Shown here: piece by piece, positions 54,175-63,588 of the stretch
How positions within the stretch are numbered: position 1 is the first letter of the stretch
Layout: every line of letters begins with the position of its first letter
Assembly: GCA_965283955.1 (NCBI GenBank)
Contig: CBDIQW010000001.1
Span: 496,001 to 560,000 of the forward strand
DNA length: 64,000 nt
Source of the DNA: Emticicia sp965283955
GTDB lineage: Bacteria > Bacteroidota > Bacteroidia > Cytophagales > Spirosomataceae
Direction of reading: 5' to 3'
The notes under the pieces: model-generated
The model's input: the letters and a program-made list of their open reading frames with translations, nothing else
Told to the model about the DNA's origin: nothing
Database searches by the model: none
Position numbers and translations under genes: made by a program

Positions 54175-56886
54175 TTATTCTATATAAACTCGTTTAATTA
54201 CATTAAAATTATCGGCTTTAACGTTAATCAACATTCCCCCCCTTTGCATTTCTGACAAATCGAAAGTTTTTCTGGTTTCAAAACTTGGTACATCAAAGCT
54301 TTTCAATTTCACACCTTTCAAATCGTAAATATCTACTACTGCATCTTTCAAGTCTTCTTGGGTCTCTATATTAATTATAGACTTTGGTGCTGGATTCGGA
54401 AAGACACTCATTCCTTGCATTGATGGGTCTATCTTGAATCGATAGGTATTCGAAAGAGGTGAAAAACACCGGAGTGTTCTTCCACCGCTTAATTGATATA
54501 AAATCGAACCTTTTACCGCATAACTACCATCAGTTTTTGCTTTTAAGGTACGATTTGAGTTTTGAAGTAATAAATTATCCTTATACCACTCAAACTTGAC
54601 ATCGAAAAGGCCACTTGCCAGTGCTTCAAGTGTAAAAGTGCCTGTCTGCAAAACACTAATTCCTATCGGTGATGGCTTAACTACTACTTCCATCTCATCT
54701 GATGGAGGTGATACACAGCCATTTTGATCAACCGTTTTTACTGTAAAAAAGCCAGAAGATGAAATTGTTTGCTCTTTTGAGGTCTTTGCATTACTCCATT
54801 GGTATCCTTGACTTTCAGGAGCGGAAAGGCTTACATTATCTCCATCACAAAAAATAGTTGAACCACTTGCCAATATTGTTGGCTTGGGCGGCAGAGGATT
54901 TACTTTTATTGGAATAATATTTGACGATGCCTGACATCCAAATTCATTTCGTGCAGTGACAAAATATTCACCTGACTTACTTACCTGCAAATTAAAATTT
55001 TTATCGCCAGTATTCCATGTTATGTTGTTTGTTATATCTGATGTAAGCCTAACCGATTTATCAGAACAAAATACAATAGGTCCGTTTGGAATGATAACTG
55101 GTTTTGCTGGAGAAGGATTTACAGTTATTTTTATACTTGGTGAAATTCCCTCACAACCAAATTCATTTTTTGCACGGGCAAAGTAATCTCCAGCTTGATT
55201 GACGGTTATTGTTGTATTTGTTTCACCATTACTCCATATTAGATTATTATTCACATTTGAAGTAAGTTTTACTGACCTATCAGCACAGAATGTGGTTTCT
55301 CCTTCCGCTGAAATACGCACATCTGGTTTTGGCAAAATATTAACTGAAACTCCATCTGACTGTACAAAACAACCTAAGTAATTTACCTGACTTACCGTAT
55401 AAAAACCATTTTGACTCACATTAATTGATTTAGAACTTGCTCCTGTACTCCAGAAAATATCTTGTTCAACATTTGAAGTTAGTCGAACACTCCCTCCTTC
55501 GCAGAAACTGGTCGCCCCTTCTACTCGAATGTTTGGTCTGCTATTAATTGAAAGGGAAGAGTAATTAGCCAAAGGAGTATAATACACATTTCCAAGATAA
55601 TCGACTGCTCGTCCACGATAAAAGCCAGTTGAAGTTTCAAGGGCAATATTATTTGATAAATCACTAAAACCATTTGTCCAATAATATTCCTTAAACCCAT
55701 TTGGCATGAATATTCTGAGCGGATTCTGGGAATTTTCAACATTACATCTTAAATCAAAATACAGCGGACTCGATGGAGGTATTGGCGTTGCCTTTGAAAA
55801 GAAGTTCAAATCCAGTTTTGTATTCCAAGCTTGGGCCAATTCTACCAAACCACTTCCAAAAAAATGTACCCCATCAGTCCTACCACCAATCTGGTCTGTA
55901 TCAGGGCCCTCAAAAGTATTTGGAAAATTTTGTATTACTTGATTTTGAGCATCAATTATAGGCTGGTAAGTTCCCGAACTCACTCGGCTAACTCTACCAA
56001 CCATCCAGTTAATATTTTTTCCAGTGTCACTTCTACTTTTTGAAATTACATACTCTAAATATTCACGATACTTCTGAGTTGTTGTGCGTTTGTCATTATC
56101 TGTTTCACCTTGATGCCACAAAACTGTTCGCACACCAAACATATTGGCGTAATAATGTAGTGATTTTTTTAGATTCTCATACGGATAACCTGGCAGAGCA
56201 AAATTTCCAGAATAAAAGTCCTGTCCTCTTTCACCATCAGCACTTTTTCTCCATGCTTCAATTCCCATTGATTCAAAACCTGAATTAATGAACAAAATTG
56301 GTACATTCAATTTTGCAGCCAATAAGTCACCAAGTTTTCCCCAACACCATGAACCGTTACCAAATGGAGCTATTTTAACATTTTCAGTAATCTGAGCTAT
56401 AACAGGAAAAGGAGGTTCTTTTATTTGCCCATAGGAAAAGAAATTTGTGACACAATTTACTCTATCATCTACCGCAGGCGGATTCCCTCTATTTTCATAT
56501 CCTTGGGCATTTGACTGCCCAGAAATAATCAAAACTTCACCAATTCCAACCTTATCAACGGTAGATATACCAATTATCTCAGAACCTCTCAATGCCCTCA
56601 CTTCGAGTTTATACCAACCCGCTTGGGCAAAAATATTTCCTGTAAAAGTGCCGAAATTTGGATTTACGGCAATTGCAGTCCAGTCAACGGAATTACCACC
56701 ATTGATTGGAGTTAGTCGTGCATCAATTCTTTCAACTCGGGTCTGAAACGTTCCTGCAATAGGAATCATCCCTGTATTTGAGGCATTTCTTTGGAAAACT
56801 GCCCTATTTACAGGAAATGAGATTGCTATTTGAGCAAAAACAGTTGTATGCACCAAGAGAAATAAACTTAAAAAAGTTTTTTTCAT
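54175..56886 (-). CDS. T9SS-secreted SGNH/sialate O-acetylesterase-like protein, second copy
   Basis: 903 residues from the ATG at 56886 (frame open to 56970, but MKKTFLSLFLLVHTTVFAQ is a clear signal peptide). Same architecture as its neighbour: GEVLIISGQSNAQGY, GVRTVLWHQGETDNDKRT and RTDGVHFFGSGLVELAQ of the esterase domain, four Cys-paired Ig-like repeats of about 80 residues (FCEG, FCADR, FCSDK, FCDG), then the sorting domain VFPNPAPKSIINIETQ. Last segment VKADNFNVIKRVYIE. The copies differ in repeat number (four versus five), consistent with duplication followed by repeat gain or loss. Confidence 0.85.
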   Translation of the reverse strand: MKKTFLSLFLLVHTTVFAQIAISFPVNRAVFQRNASNTGMIPIAGTFQTRVERIDARLTPINGGNSVDWTAIAVNPNFGTFTGNIFAQAGWYKLEVRALRGSEIIGISTVDKVGIGEVLIISGQSNAQGYENRGNPPAVDDRVNCVTNFFSYGQIKEPPFPVIAQITENVKIAPFGNGSWCWGKLGDLLAAKLNVPILFINSGFESMGIEAWRKSADGERGQDFYSGNFALPGYPYENLKKSLHYYANMFGVRTVLWHQGETDNDKRTTTQKYREYLEYVISKSRSDTGKNINWMVGRVSRVSSGTYQPIIDAQNQVIQNFPNTFEGPDTDQIGGRTDGVHFFGSGLVELAQAWNTKLDLNFFSKATPIPPSSPLYFDLRCNVENSQNPLRIFMPNGFKEYYWTNGFSDLSNNIALETSTGFYRGRAVDYLGNVYYTPLANYSSLSINSRPNIRVEGATSFCEGGSVRLTSNVEQDIFWSTGASSKSINVSQNGFYTVSQVNYLGCFVQSDGVSVNILPKPDVRISAEGETTFCADRSVKLTSNVNNNLIWSNGETNTTITVNQAGDYFARAKNEFGCEGISPSIKITVNPSPAKPVIIPNGPIVFCSDKSVRLTSDITNNITWNTGDKNFNLQVSKSGEYFVTARNEFGCQASSNIIPIKVNPLPPKPTILASGSTIFCDGDNVSLSAPESQGYQWSNAKTSKEQTISSSGFFTVKTVDQNGCVSPPSDEMEVVVKPSPIGISVLQTGTFTLEALASGLFDVKFEWYKDNLLLQNSNRTLKAKTDGSYAVKGSILYQLSGGRTLRCFSPLSNTYRFKIDPSMQGMSVFPNPAPKSIINIETQEDLKDAVVDIYDLKGVKLKSFDVPSFETRKTFDLSEMQRGGMLINVKADNFNVIKRVYIE

Positions 56887-56981
56887 GGCGAAATAATTAA
56901 ATAAAGGTTCACTCAGATTATTAATCAGAGTTGTGTGTTGAACAAACAAAACATATATGAAACCATACATGTTTATTTAAA

Positions 56982-57971
56982 TTATCTTTCTAAATTTTGC
57001 CAAATCAAGTCTTTCAATTCGTCAATTCCTTGATTGGTAACTGCCGAGAAAAAAACATAAGGCAAATCTTCTGGGACTTTAGATTTTATTTTCTTGATTT
57101 GCTTTTCATCAATCAAATCAATTTTTGAAATACTCAGTACTCTTTTTTTGTCCAGCAATTCTGGATTATACAATTTTAATTCTTTGAGAAGGGTTTTGTA
57201 TTCTTTCATTGGATTCTCAGCATCGCCCGAAACTACAAACAGCAAAATTGAGTTTCTTTCGATGTGTCTTAGGAAGCGAAGCCCAAGTCCTTTTCCGTCA
57301 GATGCTCCTTCGATAATTCCTGGAATGTCGGCCATTACAAACGACTTAAAATTTCGATAAGCAACAACTCCAAGGTTTGGGGTTAAAGTTGTAAAAGGGT
57401 AATCGGCAATTTCTGGTTTAGCAGCCGACACCGTAGAAAGCAGTGTTGATTTTCCAGCATTTGGGAAGCCTACAAGCCCCACATCTGCCAGAACTTTTAA
57501 TTCTAAAATTATCCATAACTCTTGACCAGGGTCTCCAGTTTGATGATATTCGGGTGCTTGGTTAGTTGAGTTTCTGAAATTCCAGTTTCCCAAACCACCT
57601 CTACCGCCTGGTAATAATATGATTTGTTGCCCATCTTCGGTAACTTCTCCCATTATTTCGCCAGTTTCGGCATCTTTTGCAATTGTACCAAGTGGCACTT
57701 CAATAATATGGTCTTCTCCTTGTCGACCAGACCTACGTCCACCCTCACCGGCAACACCGTGTTGGGCTTTAATGTGTTTTTGATACTTTAAGTGTAAGAG
57801 TGTCCAATACTGAGAATTTCCACGTAAAATTATGTGTCCACCTCTTCCACCATCGCCACCGTCAGGGCCACCATTAGGCACGTGCTTTTCACGTCTAAAG
57901 TGTCTCGACCCAGCACCACCATTTCCTGAAACACAGTTTATTTTTACGTAATCAATAAAGTTACTCGTCAT
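56982..57971 (-). CDS. obgE: Obg GTPase
   Basis: 329 residues. The glycine-rich Obg fold fills the first 155 residues (VSGNGGAGSRHFRREKHVPN, GGPDGGDGG, HGVAGEGGRRSGRQGED), followed by the GTPase domain: G1 GFPNAGKSTLLS, G2 YPFTTLTPNLG, G3 ADIPGIIEGASDGKGLG, G4 SKIDL, G5 FFSAVTNQG. Acts in 50S ribosome maturation. No C-terminal OCT domain. 94 bases after adk; the same strand suggests an adk-obgE transcript. Confidence 0.95.
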   Translation of the reverse strand: MTSNFIDYVKINCVSGNGGAGSRHFRREKHVPNGGPDGGDGGRGGHIILRGNSQYWTLLHLKYQKHIKAQHGVAGEGGRRSGRQGEDHIIEVPLGTIAKDAETGEIMGEVTEDGQQIILLPGGRGGLGNWNFRNSTNQAPEYHQTGDPGQELWIILELKVLADVGLVGFPNAGKSTLLSTVSAAKPEIADYPFTTLTPNLGVVAYRNFKSFVMADIPGIIEGASDGKGLGLRFLRHIERNSILLFVVSGDAENPMKEYKTLLKELKLYNPELLDKKRVLSISKIDLIDEKQIKKIKSKVPEDLPYVFFSAVTNQGIDELKDLIWQNLER

Positions 57972-58065
57972 AGCTTAATTCAATATCTCAATGTACAATA
58001 TGGGTATCTTAAATGATATTATTAGTTTAAAATACCCTAATTTTCTCTATTTTACAAGAAAAAAA

Positions 58066-58641
58066 TTACTTTTTTGCTTCATCTATTGCGGCACAAATCA
58101 TGCCAAATATACTTTCTACTTCGCCTATTCCGTTGATTTTCACTACTTTATCTTGTCCTTGATAAAAAGGTAAGACATGAATAGTTTTAGTAAAATACTC
58201 ATCAATTCGTTTGATTAGCTTATCTTCGTCATCATCAGCTCTACCGCTTACTTTTTTTCTTTCAGCAATACGATTTTTTATTTCAGCTTCTGTAACATCT
58301 AATTGTAAAACCAAATCAATTTTTTCGTTCTTTCCTTCTAAAAATTTATCCAGTGCTTCGGCTTGTGCAACTGTGCGTGGAAAACCATCAAAGATAAAAC
58401 CAGTCGCATCTGGATTATTTTGTACTTCTTCTTCCAGCATATCAATTGTAATTGAATCAGGAACCAAAAGCCCATCGGCTAAAATTTGTTTTACTTTTTG
58501 CCCCAAAGCCGTATTCTGACTAATGTGCATTCTGAACATGTCACCTGTCGAGATATGGGCTAATTTGTATTTATCAATAATCTTTGCCGATTGAGTACCT
58601 TTTCCTGCTCCTGGAGGACCGAATATTACTAAATTAAACAT
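58066..58641 (-). CDS. adk: Adenylate kinase
   Basis: 191 residues. P-loop FGPPGAGKGTQSAKI, AMP-binding HISTGDMFR, the signature FIFDGFPRTVAQAEAL, then a short LID region with R-IAERKKVSGRADDDEDKLIK, so it is the short-LID form without the zinc insert. Interconverts ATP+AMP and two ADP. Upstream of obgE on the same strand. Confidence 0.95.
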   Translation of the reverse strand: MFNLVIFGPPGAGKGTQSAKIIDKYKLAHISTGDMFRMHISQNTALGQKVKQILADGLLVPDSITIDMLEEEVQNNPDATGFIFDGFPRTVAQAEALDKFLEGKNEKIDLVLQLDVTEAEIKNRIAERKKVSGRADDDEDKLIKRIDEYFTKTIHVLPFYQGQDKVVKINGIGEVESIFGMICAAIDEAKK

Positions 58642-58772
58642 ATTTGCTGGTTCTTAAACAATTAAGAGGTTTAGTTCTATTAAAATTCTTAGTTAAAAGA
58701 GTATTAACGGCAAAAATAAAAGCATTTTTTAGAAATTGTATCTTTTCATGTAAATAAATTATCAAATAATAA

Positions 58773-58805
58773 CAAAAAAGCCTAACCGATTTCCAGTTAG
58801 GCTTT
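58773..58805 (-). terminator. Terminator after the TPR gene
   Basis: Perfect stem AAAGCCTAAC / GTTAGGCTTT with loop CGATTTCCA; T-run on the minus strand from the A-run at 58773-58779. Confidence 0.85.
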
Positions 58806-58826
58806 CTTATCACTATGAAATTTATG

Positions 58827-60581
58827 TTAATTTTTTGGTTGGACACCACCTCCAGTTCCTCCATTTGGAGAGTTATTATTTGGTGGTGTTGTAGTTCCAG
58901 CTGCTGGTGTAGTTCCGCCATTAATACTTTGCAATACTTGCTGAGCTTTTGTATTTGTTGGGTCATACTTCAATGCGAAATTCATAAACTCAGTTGCTTT
59001 AGCTGGGTTTTTCTCAACTAATAATGCTTTGTATCCTAAATAGCCATAGGCTTCTGAGAAATACTTAGCATTCGCTGCAGTTGCTTTCATCGCATCAGTT
59101 GATTTATTTATGTATTGTTCATACAATGGAGCTGCCGAGAATGTACTATCAACTGTATTTCCTAAAGCGTATTGTTTTGCACGAGCCTTTTGAATATACG
59201 GGAACATCCATGTGTCTTTGTATAACTCTATTGCTTTTGAATAAATGGTATCAGCTTTTACAAAGTTTCTTGAACGCATGTAAGCATCAGCTAAGTTATA
59301 GTAATCAGTTGCATTGCCACCCTTTTTAGAAGTAGAGATATACTTTTCGTAACGCTCAGCAACTTTAGGCCAGTTTTTAGCTACTTTATACGTATTAATG
59401 ATAGCTCCATTGTAATCAAAAGTAGAATCACCTTTTTCGATTGCAATATCCATATTGATAATAGACAGTGAGTCGTTCAACTTTTTGTTTGCATCATCTT
59501 TGATACAACCATAAGCACGGCCTAACATTCCCCAGTCAGAAGCTAAATGACGCTCTTTCTCGGCTTTATTCAAAAACTCTGTAATATTCTTTACACCTTC
59601 CGCACAATCACCTTTCTCAGTTTGAATATAACCTTTCAAACGATATTTAATAGCGTCTTTTTCTGTATCAAAAATCTGATTTAAAACTGTTAACGCCCCT
59701 TCATAATCTTTGCTTGCAAATGCTAACTTAATGTATCGAAGTTTCTCAGCTGGGGTTGCCTCACTCTTATCAAGAGATAATTTTGCATTTTTAGCTGCTT
59801 GTCCAAAGTTACCAAATGATGTAAACAAGTTGCTCAAATAATAGTAAGCTGGGGCATATTCTGGGTCAGCAGCAATTGCTTCATTGAAAAATCCTTGTGC
59901 CTTTTGATATTGCTTTCCTTGATACCAAACACGACCCATCAAAGTTTTGATCTTTGCTAACTTTTGGCCCATGTTGGCTGCATTTTCGAGTGCGGTCATG
60001 GCTGCACCACCATCATTTTTAATCAGGTACGCCTTTGCTATCGCAATATAATAATCTGGATTGTTTTTTACTTTTTGTAAATCTAACGCAGCCTGAATAT
60101 TGGTCACAGCTTCTGCTGGGTCATTAACTTTTGCTGATAAAGCATAAGCTTCACCTATACGGTAAATCACATCAGCATTTTTATTCTTGGTATCCTTTTT
60201 GATTAAATCAAAATCAGCCTTTGCACCAGCTCTATCTCCCGACAATAGCTTGACAGTTGCTAATCCAACACGATTCAATGGGTCTGGTCTCTTTGCATCC
60301 AAACCAGCACCTTTCGTGAAGGCATCTTTTGCTTTTTCTAAATCTCCTGAATTAACTTTTCCCTCTTCATCTTGCAAATTGAGATAGAAATATCCAAGAT
60401 AATAATAATTTTCTGCCGTTGGTGCAGAAGATGCTAATTGCTTGAAAATGGTTTCAGCAGCATTGTATCGCTCAGCATCCAAATTTTTCAGTCCGTCCTG
60501 CACAGTTTGTGCCATTGTGTGGAACGACAACGTCAGCACAGCCATTGCTGCCACTGCCAAAGATTTCAAAATCTTGTTCAT
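58827..60581 (-). CDS. Exported tetratricopeptide-repeat protein
   Basis: 584 residues from the ATG at 60581 (a GTG lies two codons earlier). Signal peptide MNKILKSLAVAAMAVLTLSF; then TPR-type helices over most of the length, e.g. TAENYYYLGYFYLNLQDEEG, PDPLNRVGLATVKLLSG, PEYAPAYYYLSNLFTSFGNF and SEAYGYLGYKALLVEKNPAK. The tail is low complexity (Gly, Asn, Thr, Pro). Probably a periplasmic scaffold. Downstream of a PstS-like gene, as commonly seen in Bacteroidota TonB/ExbD clusters. A TAACTTTG box on the minus strand (60633-60640) may be its -7 element. Confidence 0.85.
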   Translation of the reverse strand: MNKILKSLAVAAMAVLTLSFHTMAQTVQDGLKNLDAERYNAAETIFKQLASSAPTAENYYYLGYFYLNLQDEEGKVNSGDLEKAKDAFTKGAGLDAKRPDPLNRVGLATVKLLSGDRAGAKADFDLIKKDTKNKNADVIYRIGEAYALSAKVNDPAEAVTNIQAALDLQKVKNNPDYYIAIAKAYLIKNDGGAAMTALENAANMGQKLAKIKTLMGRVWYQGKQYQKAQGFFNEAIAADPEYAPAYYYLSNLFTSFGNFGQAAKNAKLSLDKSEATPAEKLRYIKLAFASKDYEGALTVLNQIFDTEKDAIKYRLKGYIQTEKGDCAEGVKNITEFLNKAEKERHLASDWGMLGRAYGCIKDDANKKLNDSLSIINMDIAIEKGDSTFDYNGAIINTYKVAKNWPKVAERYEKYISTSKKGGNATDYYNLADAYMRSRNFVKADTIYSKAIELYKDTWMFPYIQKARAKQYALGNTVDSTFSAAPLYEQYINKSTDAMKATAANAKYFSEAYGYLGYKALLVEKNPAKATEFMNFALKYDPTNTKAQQVLQSINGGTTPAAGTTTPPNNNSPNGGTGGGVQPKN

Positions 60582-60632
60582 TTTCACTCTAAAAGTTAGG
60601 TTTACAGATCCTTTGTTTTAATTAAAAGTAAG

Positions 60633-60640
60633 CAAAGTTA
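60633..60640 (-). promoter_or_regulatory. Putative -7 element of the TPR gene
   Basis: TAACTTTG on the minus strand, 52 bases before the start codon; no convincing -33 partner. Confidence 0.35.
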
Positions 60641-60793
60641 AATAAAATGTCGTTTAGATAAAAAAATATTTTTCCTTCTTGACTACTTATTCTTTTGCTA
60701 TTTGTTGATTAGACAGTTTTTTGTTTGGGAAGTTATCTGAAAAATTGTTAATAATTCGTTAAATTTTTAGATAACTTCACAAAAAAATCAAAA

Positions 60794-61696
60794 TTATTGT
60801 ACACTTCCAATCGGTTTTTTCTCAATGATTATTTCTCTTTCGTACACATAATAAGGTAATAAACCCGATTTTTCAACCACTAATTGTCCAACATAGGCAC
60901 AACAAAATCGTATAAAAGCACTTGTTAAACCATACCCCTTCTTAGTATGTAAAATTACTCTTCGCTCAAATGGATATTTTCGAGCTTTCAAACTTGCAGT
61001 TGTTGGCGTGTAATAATCATTGGGTGTTTTAACATCAGAAATTCCGACAACATGAACGCTATTTATAAAATTCTGACTTTTCGAGTCATCTATATCACTT
61101 ATCCAATTTCCTCCAATTACACCAATTGCATTTTTATTCTTCTTAATGTATTCTATTACATCTTTATTGCCATCAGCTGCAAAAATATTAGCTTTCTTAA
61201 TATCACTGATACCAAGTTTTCCCATCATGTAGTTCAAATTACTTGAACTACTATTATCAAAAACTAATTTAATATCGGTGTTTTTTTTACCTTCAAACAT
61301 TGCTTTCAAATCTGCAATCGAAAGGTTTTTAATCGGACTTCCCAGATTACTTATAATTGCTACTCCATCTAAAGCCATTTTCGCAGGAAGGTATGGAATA
61401 TTATTACTCGTGTAAACAGATTGCTCTCCTGGGGTTGCTTCACGGGTAACAATTGCGATATTCACCGAATCATTCATCATCAACGACATTGCTCGTTGTT
61501 CTGGCATGTAAATTACATTTAATTTTGCTTTAGGATAATGTGCATTGTATGCCATAATTTCTGCGTCAACAATAGGTTGCAGTGATTCATCAGCAGCTAT
61601 AGTTATTTCGCCTTCATTTGGTAAATCTTGTTTTTCTTGTGATGAGCATTGCCACAAGGTTATTGCCCCTATCAATCCAATAATTATTTTTTTCAT
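60794..61696 (-). CDS. PstS-like phosphate-binding lipoprotein
   Basis: 300 residues. Lipoprotein signal peptide with lipobox LWQC (Cys about residue 17). The PBP-like domain starts GEITIAADESLQPIVDAEIM, contains VNIAIVTREATPGEQSVYTS and KNAIGVIGGNWISD, the hallmarks of the PstS-like (pfam12849) family. The usual phosphate-contact signature T-G-S-G is not obvious, so the ligand is uncertain. No pstCAB nearby; it lies between the tonB/exbD group and the TPR gene, suggesting a role with the Ton system rather than an ABC transporter (inference). Confidence 0.78.
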   Translation of the reverse strand: MKKIIIGLIGAITLWQCSSQEKQDLPNEGEITIAADESLQPIVDAEIMAYNAHYPKAKLNVIYMPEQRAMSLMMNDSVNIAIVTREATPGEQSVYTSNNIPYLPAKMALDGVAIISNLGSPIKNLSIADLKAMFEGKKNTDIKLVFDNSSSSNLNYMMGKLGISDIKKANIFAADGNKDVIEYIKKNKNAIGVIGGNWISDIDDSKSQNFINSVHVVGISDVKTPNDYYTPTTASLKARKYPFERRVILHTKKGYGLTSAFIRFCCAYVGQLVVEKSGLLPYYVYEREIIIEKKPIGSVQ

Positions 61697-61861
61697 TTCT
61701 TTGGTGGTTAAGCTTACTCAACACTTTATTCAGGCAGATAGCCCTTATCAACATTTAGACCTTTTGCTAAATATATAAACACAAATATATTCAAATAAAT
61801 TCTTTAAGTCACATAAAATATAAAAATATTTTTATCATTAAAATCAGAATAATAACAAATC

Positions 61862-61894
61862 AAAAGGCCACTTCGTTTCGGAAGTGGCCTTTTG
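61862..61894 (-). terminator. Terminator after the tonB cluster
   Basis: Perfect stem AAAAGGCCACTTC / GAAGTGGCCTTTT with loop CGTTTCG-class; ends the exbD-exbD-tonB-small protein transcript before the pstS-like gene. Confidence 0.9.
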
Positions 61895-61908
61895 ATAATA
61901 TCAGTCTT

Positions 61909-62127
61909 TTATAGACTGTTTTTATAAGCATTATATGCTCCCCAAGCTCTAAACACACCATAAATTATGATCAAAACACTCATTATCATGGCAACACCAT
62001 CAGATACTGGAAGAAGCGAACGCTTCATAAAAACATATATACCCATTACAATATATGCAATTGCAGTAAATGCTCTTATATATAATGTGATTTGACTGAA
62101 ACCTTCTGGTTTTCGATTCTGCAACAT
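61909..62127 (-). CDS. Small two-helix membrane protein
   Basis: 72 residues with two membrane segments (FTAIAYIVMGIYVFM and VAMIMSVLIIIYGVFRAWGA). Its ATG overlaps the tonB stop codon (TAATG), which implies translational coupling and a role tied to the Ton complex. Small proteins of this kind regularly follow tonB in Bacteroidota; no domain name is known to me. Confidence 0.8.
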   Translation of the reverse strand: MLQNRKPEGFSQITLYIRAFTAIAYIVMGIYVFMKRSLLPVSDGVAMIMSVLIIIYGVFRAWGAYNAYKNSL

Positions 62128-62951
62128 TATTCAAGAACGAATGAAATTGGCATAGTAAAGAATACCCTTACGTTACGTCCATTTTGTTTACCAGGATTCC
62201 ATTTTGGCATTGATTTCAATACACGTTGTGCTTCTTCATCACAACCAAAACCGATTCCTTTCAAAATTTGAACATCACCTAAACTACCATCTTTCTCAAC
62301 AACGAATTTTGCAAAAACTTTACCAGATACGTTTGCTCTTTGAGCAGCAGATGGGTATTTCAAGTTTTTACCGATGAAGCCATACATTTCTTTGATACCA
62401 CCTGGAAACTCAGGTTGTTGTTCAACAGTTGTAAAGATTTCATCTTCTTTTGGTTGTTCAATTTCAACGGCTTTTGGAGCCTCAACTACTGGAGGTGGAG
62501 CAGCTGCGATTTCGTCAGACTCAATACCTTCTTTAGTTTCGTTTGAAATAACCGCCTTCTCAATCTGCTCAGCAGGTGGTGGTGGCTCTTCATTTTTTAC
62601 CTCTTCATCTGGCTTTGGTTCAGGAGGCAAGAACTTAATTGTTGCAACTTCAGGTGGTTTTTGCTCAGGTGGCGGTGGAGGTGGAAGATCAAGTGGCTTA
62701 TCCTCCACTTTTTCTTCTTTCAACTTAGCTAAGTCGATTTCTACCGCAACTTCTTTCTTTGCCTTGGGCGTAATAGACGCATAAAGCATTGGAGCACCCA
62801 CAGCAGCCAAAAATGCAATCGAACCATACAAAAGCGAGCGGTTTACCGTCTTTTTGTATGTCTTTCTTAGGTCATATGCTCCATAGGCCTTGTTACGGGT
62901 CTCGAACACCATGTCATCTAAGGTAATATTGACATTATTTTTAGGGTCCAT
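62127..62951 (-). CDS. tonB: TonB energy-transducing protein
   Basis: 274 residues. Short cytoplasmic N-terminus (DDMVFETRNKAYGAYDLRKT, the Bacteroidota TonB opening), one membrane helix (LLYGSIAFLAAVGAPMLY), a Pro/Glu/Lys-rich periplasm-spanning segment (about 75-165), and the C-terminal TonB domain (FPGGIKEMYGFIGKNLKYPS, GKVFAKFVVEKDGS, NGRNVRVFFTMPISFVLE). Transmits proton-motive-force energy from ExbB/ExbD to outer-membrane receptors. Directly downstream of two exbD genes. Confidence 0.93.
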   Translation of the reverse strand: MDPKNNVNITLDDMVFETRNKAYGAYDLRKTYKKTVNRSLLYGSIAFLAAVGAPMLYASITPKAKKEVAVEIDLAKLKEEKVEDKPLDLPPPPPPEQKPPEVATIKFLPPEPKPDEEVKNEEPPPPAEQIEKAVISNETKEGIESDEIAAAPPPVVEAPKAVEIEQPKEDEIFTTVEQQPEFPGGIKEMYGFIGKNLKYPSAAQRANVSGKVFAKFVVEKDGSLGDVQILKGIGFGCDEEAQRVLKSMPKWNPGKQNGRNVRVFFTMPISFVLE

Positions 62952-63000
62952 TTTTTTTTATTTTATCATTAAATATGGAATACTTAACGAGTTTACTTAA

Positions 63001-63555
63001 TTACTGTTTCGGAGCAGCAGATTTCTGCTTGTAGATATCCAACTCTTCTTTCGAAGGGTCAACAATCGCATATAACTCAGACTTGGTGATTGACATTTCG
63101 TCCAAAATATCTACTGTATTTTTGTAAGTAGCATCATCAGTTGGTTTAATTACAACAGTGAACTTAGTTTGGTCGATTGCATTAACTCTTGCCTTCAAAA
63201 TTGCGGTACGGATACCATCTTTAGAGTAATCAGTTTCGCTCAATAACTCAGGAGTCAAGTTTTTAGATGACTTCTGGTGATAGAATACACGATTATCTTT
63301 ACCCATTATGATTGTAATCGTATTCGATTCTTTGATTTCTGCCGTCTCAGGTGGTTTATTTTCATCCTTCTCCTTTTCTGGCATATTCAGTTTCATCATA
63401 TTAGGCTTGCTGAACGTCGTGGTGAAAACAAAGAATGTTATCAGTAAGAATCCTAAATCTACCATGGGAGTCATGTCAACTCTTGCGGATTGCTTTTTGG
63501 CCCGTACTTTACCATCACCTTTGCCACCACCACTGGAGGTGTCTATTTCTGCCAT
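63001..63555 (-). CDS. exbD: ExbD-type biopolymer transport protein (second)
   Basis: 184 residues: cytoplasmic start rich in Gly/Lys, then RVDMTPMVDLGFLLITFFVF, with the conserved membrane-embedded Asp of ExbD/TolR, and a periplasmic domain ending DPSKEELDIYKQKSAAPKQ. Proton channel component of the Ton motor. Insert-rich periplasmic part (residues 60-130) is typical for Bacteroidota. 33 bases after the first exbD, 49 before tonB. Confidence 0.9.
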   Translation of the reverse strand: MAEIDTSSGGGKGDGKVRAKKQSARVDMTPMVDLGFLLITFFVFTTTFSKPNMMKLNMPEKEKDENKPPETAEIKESNTITIIMGKDNRVFYHQKSSKNLTPELLSETDYSKDGIRTAILKARVNAIDQTKFTVVIKPTDDATYKNTVDILDEMSITKSELYAIVDPSKEELDIYKQKSAAPKQ

Positions 63556-63588
63556 TGTTTTACAATGTTTAGATGATTCGTTAAAATA

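Noticed and set aside
62374..62784. 136-codon Gly/Ser-rich frame opposite tonB
   Set aside because: Mirror image of the Pro/Glu-rich spacer of TonB; compositional artefact.
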